A DNA stretch of 9,632 nucleotides from Desulfuromonadales bacterium (GTDB lineage: Bacteria > Desulfobacterota > Desulfuromonadia > Desulfuromonadales > BM103), in assembly GCA_030630015.1 (NCBI GenBank), contig DAOVNV010000083.1, positions 1 through 9,632 of the forward strand. The letters run 5' to 3'. The notes beneath the pieces are model-generated. The model was given only the letters and a program-made list of their open reading frames with translations. It did no database searches and was not told the origin of the DNA. Each line of letters starts with the position of its first letter. Position 1 is the stretch's first letter. Below are positions 1 to 5,574 of the stretch, in pieces. The position numbers and the translations under genes were made by a program.

Positions 1-59
1 AGGACAAGGCTCTGAATTATTGATCAAGATATGGCGGCAATTGTCCCGGTATGAATCGA

Positions 60-89
60 AAAGGCCCGAATGGAAACGTTCGGGCCTTT
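60..89. terminator. Bidirectional rho-independent terminator hairpin
   Basis: A perfect 11-bp inverted repeat, AAAGGCCCGAA at 60-70 and TTCGGGCCTTT at 79-89, encloses an 8-nt loop. Read on the minus strand the stem ends in a short T run (TTTT then CGATT), so it can terminate the SEC-C gene whose stop lies 56 nt upstream. On the plus strand the 3' arm also ends in TTTC-TTC, so it may serve a plus-strand gene ending at or before the left edge of the window. Confidence 0.75.
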
Positions 90-144
90 CTTCAAAATGT
101 GATCATATATTCGAAGCCCGCACGGAGCTTCAGCGGCGCGGGCC

Positions 145-354
145 TCAGCCGAAGGCCGGGCTGCAGGCTTTTGCCGCCCGTTCTTTCTCCCGAATCCTGG
201 CCAGTTGCTGCCGGTCTTCTTCAAGGTGGCACTTCTTATATTTTTTCTGGCTGCCGCACCAGCAGGGATCGTTGCGCTGCGGCAACGGCTGGGGAGGAGC
301 CTGAAGTTCTGGTTCGGCGGGTTCGTTTTTGAAGATGCGGCGCAAAAAAGACAT
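145..354 (-). CDS. Small SEC-C motif (zinc-binding) protein
   Basis: This encodes a 69-residue protein with a SEC-C motif at about residues 31-43 (C-W-C-G-S-x-K-K-Y-K-K-C-H). The pattern is that of the metal-binding tail of SecA and of many small stand-alone proteins, where Cys, Cys, Cys and His/Cys bind one zinc ion. The N-terminus is basic (MSFLRRIFKN), followed by a Pro/Glu-rich linker (residues 11-30). The C-terminus is a charged, probably helical segment. The start at 354 is chosen because AAGGAG lies just upstream; a frame extension to 396 lacks such a site and would begin beside the predicted -10 element. It is not SecA itself, only the motif. The cellular role is unknown; SEC-C modules are thought to mediate contacts with nucleic acid, ribosomes or SecB-like partners. 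The gene is divergent from the glycosyltransferase at 432. Confidence 0.85.
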   Translation of the reverse strand: MSFLRRIFKNEPAEPELQAPPQPLPQRNDPCWCGSQKKYKKCHLEEDRQQLARIREKERAAKACSPAFG

Positions 355-387
355 GGTTTTCTCCTTGTTCGGTCTGTGCGAAGCCCG

Positions 388-416
388 AATATACAAAAAA
401 GTCGATGTTTCGACAA
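388..416 (-). promoter_or_regulatory. Candidate sigma70 promoter of the SEC-C gene
   Basis: On the minus strand a TTGTCG -35 (411-416) and a TATATT -10 (388-393) are separated by exactly 17 bp. The predicted transcription start is near 381, about 27 nt before the start codon at 354. It lies in the 77-bp divergent gap between this gene and the glycosyltransferase. I see no equally good promoter for the plus-strand gene. Confidence 0.45.
401..414. repeat. Short palindrome overlapping the divergent promoter
   Basis: GTCGA at 401-405 and TCGAC at 410-414 form a perfect 5-bp inverted repeat around TGTT. It overlaps the predicted minus-strand -35 and spacer, a position where a bound protein could affect both divergent genes. 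It is short enough to arise by chance. Confidence 0.3.
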
Positions 417-431
417 GTAAAAGTGGTATTT

Positions 432-1538
432 ATGAAAATCTCCTTGGTTGAACCCTTTTATAGCGGGTCACATGCGATCTGGGCTGATGAGTTTGCGCAT
501 TGCAGTTCGCACCAGGTTGAGATCCTGTCGCTGGGCGGCCGGCACTGGAAGTGGCGCATGCATGGCGGAGCCGTGACCCTGGCCCAGCGTTTTCTGGAAG
601 GCGGCTGCGAGCCGGACCTGATCCTTGCTACGGATATGCTGGATTTGACCACGTTTCTGGCCCTGACCCGGCAAAGGACCGCCGAGACCCCTGCCGCGAT
701 CTACTTTCACGAGAACCAGCTGACTTACCCATGGTCACCGAACGATCCGAATCCGGTCGGCCAGCGTGCGCATTACGGTTTTATCAACTACGCCAGCACC
801 CTGGCGGCCGATGCCGTTCTGTTCAACTCCAGCTATCACAGGGATTCCTTTTTGGGGGCACTGCCGGACTTCCTTAAGTCGTTTCCGGACCATAACGAAC
901 TGCACAGCCTGCCTGTTATTGCTGAGAAATGCCAGGTTCTGCCGCTGGGGCTGGATCTGCAGCATCTCGACCAATTGCGGCCGGAGACGGCGGCTGCTGC
1001 GTCCAGCGTGCCGTTGATCCTGTGGAATCATCGTTGGGAATACGACAAGAACCCGGACGAGTTCTTCCAGGCCCTGTTCCAGTTGGATGCCGAAGGCCTT
1101 GATTTTGAGGTCGCTGTGCTCGGGGAATCTTATCGCAGCCAGCCGCCAGTTTTCGAAGAGGCCCGCCAGCGGCTGGGCCGCAGGCTTGTCCACTTCGGTT
1201 ACGTCGAAAAGTTCGAGGACTATGTGGGCTGGCTGTGGCGAGCCGACATCCTACCGGTCCACTCCATCCATGATTTCTTCGGCGCCAGCGTGGTTCAGGC
1301 AGTCTACTGCAACTGCCATCCCCTGTTGCCGATGCGTCTGGCCTATCCGGAGCATCTCCCGGCTTCGGAGCATTCCCGCTGTTTCTACTCCGATTTCGAA
1401 GACCTGCTGGTGCGCCTGAGGGGTCTGTTGATTAATGCAAAGAGTGGGTCGATGCACGCGGCACGAACATCTGTTGCCCGTTACGATTGGCAAGCGATGG
1501 CTCCACGTTATGACGCGCTGCTGGAGAGTCTTGTCTGA
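432..1538 (+). CDS. tRNA-queuosine alpha-mannosyltransferase-like glycosyltransferase (DUF3524/GTDC1 family)
   Basis: This encodes a 368-residue, cytosolic-type glycosyltransferase. Residues 1-170 fit the DUF3524 N-domain, with the opening motif LVEPFYSGSH (5-14) and the GGRHWKWRMHGG block (35-46). Residues about 195-368 form a GT4-type nucleotide-sugar-binding half, with NHRWEYDKNPDEFF (from 199) and the HDFFGASVVQAV acidic/loop motif (280-291). These are hallmarks of the family containing vertebrate GTDC1 (QTMAN), which mannosylates queuosine at position 34 of tRNA-Asp using GDP-mannose. The family start fits the ATG at 432; a frame extension to 405 adds nine non-conserved residues. Neither start has a strong ribosome binding site. 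No queuosine biosynthesis gene is nearby. The exact sugar and acceptor in this bacterium are inferred from the family. Confidence 0.85.
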   Translation: MKISLVEPFYSGSHAIWADEFAHCSSHQVEILSLGGRHWKWRMHGGAVTLAQRFLEGGCEPDLILATDMLDLTTFLALTRQRTAETPAAIYFHENQLTYPWSPNDPNPVGQRAHYGFINYASTLAADAVLFNSSYHRDSFLGALPDFLKSFPDHNELHSLPVIAEKCQVLPLGLDLQHLDQLRPETAAAASSVPLILWNHRWEYDKNPDEFFQALFQLDAEGLDFEVAVLGESYRSQPPVFEEARQRLGRRLVHFGYVEKFEDYVGWLWRADILPVHSIHDFFGASVVQAVYCNCHPLLPMRLAYPEHLPASEHSRCFYSDFEDLLVRLRGLLINAKSGSMHAARTSVARYDWQAMAPRYDALLESLV

Positions 1539-1544
1539 AACAGC

Positions 1545-1576
1545 AAGCCCGCCGAAGGCTCTCCTCCGGCGGGCTT
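1545..1576. terminator. Shared terminator between convergent genes
   Basis: A GC-rich hairpin has arms 1545-1558 and 1563-1576. Ten outer pairs are perfect (AAGCCCGCCG/CGGCGGGCTT); one A-C mismatch follows, then three inner pairs close a CTCT loop. It starts 7 nt after the glycosyltransferase stop and lies 27 nt past the stop of the convergent EB_dh gene, so it likely serves both. T tracts are weak on either strand. Confidence 0.7.
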
Positions 1577-1602
1577 GGGTTGAAACGGGCTGCTTGTCTG
1601 GC

Positions 1603-2658
1603 CTACTTGAAAACGAGCGTCAGCGGGTCCGTGTGGAACAGGTGGTTGATCTGGGAGTTGTCAAATACCGCCACACCAAAGTTGTAAACTTTGCTCAGAT
1701 CGTCAAACTGGACGTCCTGAATTTCGGCCTTCTCGCCGCTGGTGACCAGCTTGCGGCGGATCTCTACGGTCCAGATGCCCTTGTCCCACTTGCCGCGCAT
1801 CTCAATGTCGCCACGCGGACCCTGGAAGGCATCGATGACGATCCCAGGTACGATGTCGCCAGGCTTGAAGATGTCGACAAAGGGAGTCTTCAGGCTGGGC
1901 AGGACATAGTATTTGTGCTTCTCGCTATAGGGGAAGTTCATGTAAGCAGGACCGGTCTTGTCTTTGTTGACGTTATTGACATAACCACCGCCGGTCTTAT
2001 CATCACCTTTCCGTCCCCAGCCCTTGTTCGTTTTGCCATTGTCAGTGCTGTCCACAAACTGGTCATCGACCTGGCCGAGGGGGCTGGTGCGCACGTTTTT
2101 GACGTGCCACATGTCGATCGTTTCGCCGGCAGTAGCGGTGAATTTCCGGCCGGCCGAGGTATCGCCTTCGATATCCAGATGGCAGGAGATCATACAGCCC
2201 TCGTCAGCAAAGCCCTTGGTGTTGATGTTCCAGAAAAGTCCGACCTTGTCTTCGTACCAGGTGTTGTCGTGGCCGGTGCTGTCCTTGTTCACCTTCTGCT
2301 TCCAGGTGCCGTCTTGCTGCTTGACCCATGGGAAGCGGGCCAGACTTTCGGTCGGGTCGCTATATTGCAGCAGGAAGTAGATGTACTCGTCGTCGTAAAG
2401 GGACTTCATGGTGACGGTCGTTTCTTTCATCCCCTCGTAACCGTTGTTCGGCTCATACGGCGTCTCGTCCAGCACCACTTTCAGAGGGCTGGCCTTCGCC
2501 CAGGCATTGTCAGCCACGCCGGAGAGCAGGATCGGCTTGTCCGTTTTGACGCTGGCCAGGGTTGTGCCGGCTGCCTGGGCGGCAACCCCGATGAAGAGCA
2601 GTCCAGTGATCAGGCCAAGGATTCGAAATGTCTGTTTGGTGAAATGTTCAGATTTCAT
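1603..2658 (-). CDS. Exported ethylbenzene dehydrogenase-type heme-binding protein
   Basis: This encodes a 351-residue protein with a signal peptide: basic start MKSEHFTKQTFR, hydrophobic residues about 13-27, and likely cleavage after AQA at 27-29. The body matches the EB_dh (DMSO-reductase-family heme gamma subunit) fold. Examples are the opening pattern ILLSGVADNAWAKASPLKVVL, the DEYIYFLLQYSDPT strand block (90-103) and the DMWHVK motif (182-187). In studied EB_dh gamma subunits such a domain binds one heme b. Residues 155-160 read C-M-I-S-C-H, a CX3CH motif that might attach a covalent heme. Most likely it is a periplasmic or outer-envelope electron carrier. The start has a good AAGGAG at 2665-2670. 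No catalytic molybdenum subunit is adjacent, so the partner is unknown. It lies 197 bp downstream of a response regulator gene, behind its own candidate promoter. Confidence 0.85.
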   Translation of the reverse strand: MKSEHFTKQTFRILGLITGLLFIGVAAQAAGTTLASVKTDKPILLSGVADNAWAKASPLKVVLDETPYEPNNGYEGMKETTVTMKSLYDDEYIYFLLQYSDPTESLARFPWVKQQDGTWKQKVNKDSTGHDNTWYEDKVGLFWNINTKGFADEGCMISCHLDIEGDTSAGRKFTATAGETIDMWHVKNVRTSPLGQVDDQFVDSTDNGKTNKGWGRKGDDKTGGGYVNNVNKDKTGPAYMNFPYSEKHKYYVLPSLKTPFVDIFKPGDIVPGIVIDAFQGPRGDIEMRGKWDKGIWTVEIRRKLVTSGEKAEIQDVQFDDLSKVYNFGVAVFDNSQINHLFHTDPLTLVFK

Positions 2659-2671
2659 GGTGTTCTCCTTT

Positions 2672-2749
2672 TTGACTAAAGGTTTTTGGACCGGGCTTTT
2701 CAGCCGCTGCTGCCGGAATATTCCGTTGCTGGAGGCAGCTTTTAGTCAA
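2672..2749 (-). promoter_or_regulatory. Structured 5' leader of the EB_dh gene
   Basis: On the minus-strand transcript a 9-bp closing helix is formed by TTGACTAAA (2741-2749) and TTTAGTCAA (2672-2680). Inside it is a second helix, GCTGCC (2734-2739) with GGCAGC (2709-2714), plus the perfect 12-bp palindrome CGGAATATTCCG (2714-2725), which competes for some of the same bases. The 3' arm of the closing helix runs directly into the ribosome binding site AAGGAG (2665-2670), so folding could influence translation start. I cannot assign it to a known riboswitch class. Confidence 0.45.
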
Positions 2750-2766
2750 TTTAAGACCATGAAGGT

Positions 2767-2795
2767 GTAGAATTCTAGATAAAAGATCTTGACAA
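2767..2795 (-). promoter_or_regulatory. Candidate promoter of the EB_dh gene
   Basis: On the minus strand TTGTCA (2790-2795) and TTCTAC (2767-2772) are 17 bp apart. The -35 is good and the -10 is mediocre, as expected for an activator-dependent promoter. The -35 lies inside the downstream copy of a 17-bp direct repeat, and the -10 overlaps the palindrome TAGAATTCTA (2768-2777). Transcription would start near 2760, giving a leader of about 100 nt. Confidence 0.35.
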
Positions 2796-2833
2796 AAACA
2801 CTAGGTTGAGAAGTTTTCTTCACAAAAATACTA
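2787..2833 (-). repeat. Tandem 17-bp direct repeat upstream of the EB_dh gene
   Basis: Read on the minus strand, TAGTATTTTTGTGAAGA (2817-2833) is followed by TAGTGTTTTTGTCAAGA (2787-2803). The copies agree at 15 of 17 positions and are spaced exactly 30 bp start to start, close to three helical turns. The downstream copy covers the predicted -35. This is the geometry expected of paired transcription factor sites. The neighbouring response regulator is the obvious but untested candidate ligand. Confidence 0.6.
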
Positions 2834-2855
2834 AAATGCTTGTACTTCCGGTTGG

Positions 2856-3497
2856 TTATGCTTCTGAGATGGAGTTGAGGCAGGCAACGATTTTCGTCGC
2901 TTGGGGGGTAAGCTGGTAGGCTTTTCTGCCGTCTTGCTCAAGCAGATTGGCCTCCTTCAGAACTTTCAGATGAAAATTCACCTTGGTATGGTCGTCAATT
3001 TCCAGTTTTCTGGCAATGTCCATAAAACGCTGCCGGCCCTCCTCCTTAATCAAAAAGAGAATTTTGCGCCGGATTGCATTGGCCAGGCATTTAAACATAT
3101 CGTCCATGTTCAGCATTTCTTGACAGGCGGCGAACTTTGCCTCTTCCAGGCTTCGCCTTATCGCCATAATGATCTCATCGATTTTGAACGGCTTGGTGAT
3201 GAAGTCGTCAGCCCCTTTGCGCATCGCCTCAACAGCGCTGTCCACGGTGGAAAAGGCGGTCATCATAATGATCTTGGCTTGCGGATAGGCCCGCTTGATT
3301 TGCGGCAAAGTCTCCATCCCGTTCATGCCCGGCATAATTGAATCGAGCAACACCAGGTCAATCGCGGTTGTTGCCAGCTGTTCAAGAGCCTCTTCTCCGT
3401 TGCTGGCTGCACAGACATCGAAGCCGGCCTCTGCAAGCACTTCCACGATATTTTCCTGCAGTTCACGATCATCATCGACTACCAGAATTTTAGCCAT
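2856..3497 (-). CDS. Response regulator with REC domain and ArsR-like winged-helix output
   Basis: This encodes a 213-residue protein. Residues 1-118 are a complete receiver domain: acidic pocket D8-D9-D10, phospho-acceptor D52 (LVLLD), switch T80 (MMTAF) and K102 (TKPF). Residues about 133-210 form a winged helix of ArsR type, opening FKCLANAIRRKILFLI, with recognition-helix region DDHTKVNFHLKVLKEANLLE and wing QDGRKAYQLT. Common response regulators carry OmpR, NarL or NtrC outputs; an ArsR-like output is uncommon. The start at 3497 is set by the conserved MAKILVVDDD opening and an AGGAG upstream. The reading frame extends to 3815, but only as a shadow of the kinase. The start overlaps the kinase stop by 8 nt (ATGGCTAA), so the two are probably translationally coupled cognate partners. 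The likely role is a phosphorylation-controlled DNA-binding regulator. Confidence 0.9.
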   Translation of the reverse strand: MAKILVVDDDRELQENIVEVLAEAGFDVCAASNGEEALEQLATTAIDLVLLDSIMPGMNGMETLPQIKRAYPQAKIIMMTAFSTVDSAVEAMRKGADDFITKPFKIDEIIMAIRRSLEEAKFAACQEMLNMDDMFKCLANAIRRKILFLIKEEGRQRFMDIARKLEIDDHTKVNFHLKVLKEANLLEQDGRKAYQLTPQATKIVACLNSISEA

Positions 3498-4941
3498 TGT
3501 CCGCAACTCCTGATGCTGCTTCCAGGAACCTGTCGGGCCCCAGGGGGAAACTGAGGGTAACCGTGGTGCCTTGCCCTTCCCGGCTGTGCAGTTCGATGCT
3601 GCCGCCATGCATTTCCATGATCCCAAAACAGATGGAAAGACCGAGCCCGGTCCCTTTGCCGACCTCCTTGGTTGTATAGAAAGGATCAAGGACCCGGTGG
3701 ATCTGGTCAGCGGGGATCCCTGAACCCATATCGATGATTTCGACCAGGGCTCTTGATGCGTCCTGCCTGGTGGCAATAGTAATCGAGCCACCCTCCGGGG
3801 TTGCCTCCATGGCATTCATAATAACGTTCAAAATCACTTCTTCAAGTTTCCATGGGATTGCGGAAACCTCTGGGAGGCTGCCGTAATTCAGGTCTATCTG
3901 GTAGGCTTTGCGGCGTGCACCAAGCAGGTTCAGGGTGCTGTCAATCAGCTTGTTGAGATCGGTCGGAACAAATTCTGTAACCCTGTCAGTGGCAAAAACG
4001 AGCAACTCCTTGGCAATATTCGACGCTCTTTCCAGGTTGCGCTCAATCGCCTGGAACCTCTTCTCCATACGTTCAGGATTGGATGAGATCAGGTGCTCCT
4101 TTTTCAGGAGCTCGATATTCAGAGAAACATTCGCCAGGGGATTATTGATCTCATGGGCGACGCCGAAAGCCAACTTGCCGAGGGAATGAAGTTTCTCAGA
4201 TTTGGCAAACCTGACCAGACGCTCTTCAGTGAGCAGTTTTCGTTCCTCATCGAAGGTGTGCAATGCATGCATGACAAAATGAAGCATGGCAAAAGCGGAC
4301 AGCCCTCGCAACAGTTCGATCGGTGCTCCCAACAGGGGTAAACGGGTGCCCGAGGGAATGATGCCTGTCAGGATCCCGTAGGTAATGAGAGCAAGTCCGG
4401 CCCCGGTAAAATTGAGGGCTCCTTTGCTGCTGATATGATGCAGTGTCCGCGAGTAAAAAATCAGACCCAGGCCTGCAGTGAACGCTGCTGGAAAACCTAT
4501 GAAGTTGCGGATTCTGGTATCGATGGCTTGAGATAATGCCGGGGTCAACTCGCCCCATTGGGGAACGGTTGCAGCCAACAGCAGGGCGACTGCCAGAAAC
4601 GGAAGCAGGTTGATGAAGCGCCCTTTGGCGGGGAACACGATGTGCAGAACGCGCACCCCGAACAGCAACAGGAAGCTGAAAGAGACGAAAACCAGCCCCA
4701 GTTTCAAAAAATTTATCAGTGGAATGAAGGGCGCGGGAAACTCAGGTGACGGCAGGTTCCGATAGAGTTCAAACCATTCATGAAAGGCGTGGCTATAGGC
4801 AAACAGGGCGAACAGCCACAAGACGCCGGCAATCTTCAGGTTGCTGGCACTGGTATCCCTGGACGTGATCGAGACCCCTATGGCAAAAAACGCCATACCA
4901 TAGAAAAGGTACAGTAGGAAGACGAGAAATTCGCTTGGCAT
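3490..4941 (-). CDS. Multi-pass membrane sensor histidine kinase
   Basis: This encodes a 483-residue protein. Residues 1-228 contain about six or seven hydrophobic segments, near 4-24, 37-52, 76-100, 110-126, 147-163, 178-195 and 208-228, without a large periplasmic loop. A short linker follows (229-245), then the dimerisation/phosphotransfer helix with H263 in GVAHEINNPLANV. The ATPase domain shows the N box (N376 in NVIMNAMEA), G1 (DMGSGIP, 404-410) and G2 (GKGTGLGLS, 428-436). All residues needed for kinase activity appear present. There is no PAS, GAF or HAMP domain, so sensing presumably happens in or at the membrane. Several histidines lie in or near membrane segments (H51, H54, H100, H168, H169, H221, H225, H228). 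The gene starts 55 bp after the cytochrome gene, and its stop overlaps the regulator start. The signal is unknown. Confidence 0.92.
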   Translation of the reverse strand: MPSEFLVFLLYLFYGMAFFAIGVSITSRDTSASNLKIAGVLWLFALFAYSHAFHEWFELYRNLPSPEFPAPFIPLINFLKLGLVFVSFSFLLLFGVRVLHIVFPAKGRFINLLPFLAVALLLAATVPQWGELTPALSQAIDTRIRNFIGFPAAFTAGLGLIFYSRTLHHISSKGALNFTGAGLALITYGILTGIIPSGTRLPLLGAPIELLRGLSAFAMLHFVMHALHTFDEERKLLTEERLVRFAKSEKLHSLGKLAFGVAHEINNPLANVSLNIELLKKEHLISSNPERMEKRFQAIERNLERASNIAKELLVFATDRVTEFVPTDLNKLIDSTLNLLGARRKAYQIDLNYGSLPEVSAIPWKLEEVILNVIMNAMEATPEGGSITIATRQDASRALVEIIDMGSGIPADQIHRVLDPFYTTKEVGKGTGLGLSICFGIMEMHGGSIELHSREGQGTTVTLSFPLGPDRFLEAASGVADNG

Positions 4942-4996
4942 CGTCTTTCAATGATATACCAAGTCGCTGTAGCGGGGAAGGGGCCGGTCGGCGGGC

Positions 4997-5347
4997 TCAG
5001 CGTCCGCAGGTCTGTGGCTGGTCGGAATCTGCCGCGTGATCGTACATGAATTGAAACACGTCCTTGAGGTCCTGCTCGGTAATCGGTTCCCAGGCGCCGG
5101 GGGCAATCTTGTAATGGCGGCCCTTTTTGACGAACCGGTCCCATTGCCGCTGGGTTTTTGAGATGGGGCTCATGGTGCCGGCTTCGGCCCCCCGGATATG
5201 ACAGGGCCTGCAGTTCTCAATGGCCAGCTCCTTGCCGCGTCGCGCGTTGCCGCCTTCAATGGTGGCGGACATGGCTGTGGTATTGAGCATACCAAGCAGG
5301 GCACCGAAACAGGTGGTCAGGGTGAGAACTTTGCTGAAACGTGTCAT
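4997..5347 (-). CDS. Exported monoheme c-type cytochrome
   Basis: This encodes a 116-residue protein with a signal peptide (basic MTRFSK, hydrophobic 7-22, probable cleavage after AMSA at residues 25-28) and one heme c attachment motif, C46-R-P-C49-H50. The mature protein is about 88 residues, the size of a small class I-like cytochrome. M59, in GTMSPISKTQRQW, or M101 could supply the distal heme ligand, but I cannot decide. A lone Cys114 lies near the C-terminus. GGAG just upstream of the ATG at 5347 supports the start. It is the first gene of a likely cytochrome-kinase-regulator operon. That order suggests it is either an electron carrier controlled by the system or a redox partner or input for the membrane kinase. 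Its electron donor and acceptor are unknown. Confidence 0.9.
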   Translation of the reverse strand: MTRFSKVLTLTTCFGALLGMLNTTAMSATIEGGNARRGKELAIENCRPCHIRGAEAGTMSPISKTQRQWDRFVKKGRHYKIAPGAWEPITEQDLKDVFQFMYDHAADSDQPQTCGR

Positions 5348-5400
5348 TTGATGTCTCCGGAACGCTCATCAAATCGAGCGCATGGGTACGAATTGATGCC

Positions 5401-5478
5401 ATTATAGGTATTCCAAATATTGTTATTTAAATATGTACTGTCGTTTATAGCCATAAATGCGACTATAAATCAATACCT
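5401..5478 (-). promoter_or_regulatory. Promoter region of the cytochrome-kinase-regulator operon, with dyads
   Basis: A perfect TATAAT -10 (5401-5406, minus strand) lies about 54 nt upstream of the cytochrome start codon, with no recognisable -35 at normal spacing, suggesting activator dependence. Upstream is the inverted repeat TTTATAG/CTATAAA (5444-5450 and 5463-5469), centred about 64 bp before the predicted start near 5393. A second pair, AGGTATT (5406-5412) and AATACCT (5472-5478), touches the -10 at one end. The region is strongly AT-rich. In the leader a small CGCTC/GAGCG hairpin (5363-5380) precedes the ribosome binding site. Confidence 0.45.
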
Positions 5479-5491
5479 TTCAGAGGCAGGG

Positions 5492-5566
5492 GCGAGTGGC
5501 GGGTGGCGAGAGGCTAGATAAGGCAAAAGGCCAAGCTTTTCTCGCCCCTCGCCACCCGCCACTCGC
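5492..5566. repeat. Long imperfect inverted repeat built of heptad units
   Basis: Arms at 5492-5514 and 5544-5566 match at 22 of 23 positions and enclose a 29-nt spacer holding a smaller AAAAG/CTTTT hairpin. Each arm is a run of 7-bp units: GGCGAGT, GGCGGGT, GGCGAGA in the left arm and the complementary series in the right arm. The structure begins 8 nt after the malic enzyme stop, so its RNA could act as a terminator or stabilise the 3' end. The heptad composition also looks like a dispersed intergenic repeat. Confidence 0.7.
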
Positions 5567-5574
5567 TACCGTCC

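Noticed and set aside
3..23. The possible tail of an upstream plus-strand gene ending at TGA 21-23
   Set aside because: Six codons cannot be assigned, and another frame also stops nearby at 13-15. The terminator at 60-89 makes an upstream gene plausible but does not show which frame.
1435..2679. A 414-codon open frame on the plus strand, longer than the EB_dh gene it overlaps
   Set aside because: It shows no recognisable domain or ribosome binding site, and the opposite strand encodes a clear signal peptide and EB_dh motifs. It is a GC-driven antisense shadow.
2659..2760. A c-di-GMP (GEMM) riboswitch upstream of the EB_dh gene
   Set aside because: GEMM elements are common before cytochrome genes in Geobacter relatives, but I do not see their conserved core here. 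Only generic inverted repeats are present.
3498..3815. A 106-residue N-terminal extension of the response regulator frame
   Set aside because: It lies inside the kinase gene in another frame. The receiver domain begins at the MAKILVVDDD start, which has its own ribosome binding site.
5348..5574. FNR-type TTGAT-N4-ATCAA site in the cytochrome promoter gap
   Set aside because: Single TTGAT-like half sites occur, but no properly spaced pair was found.
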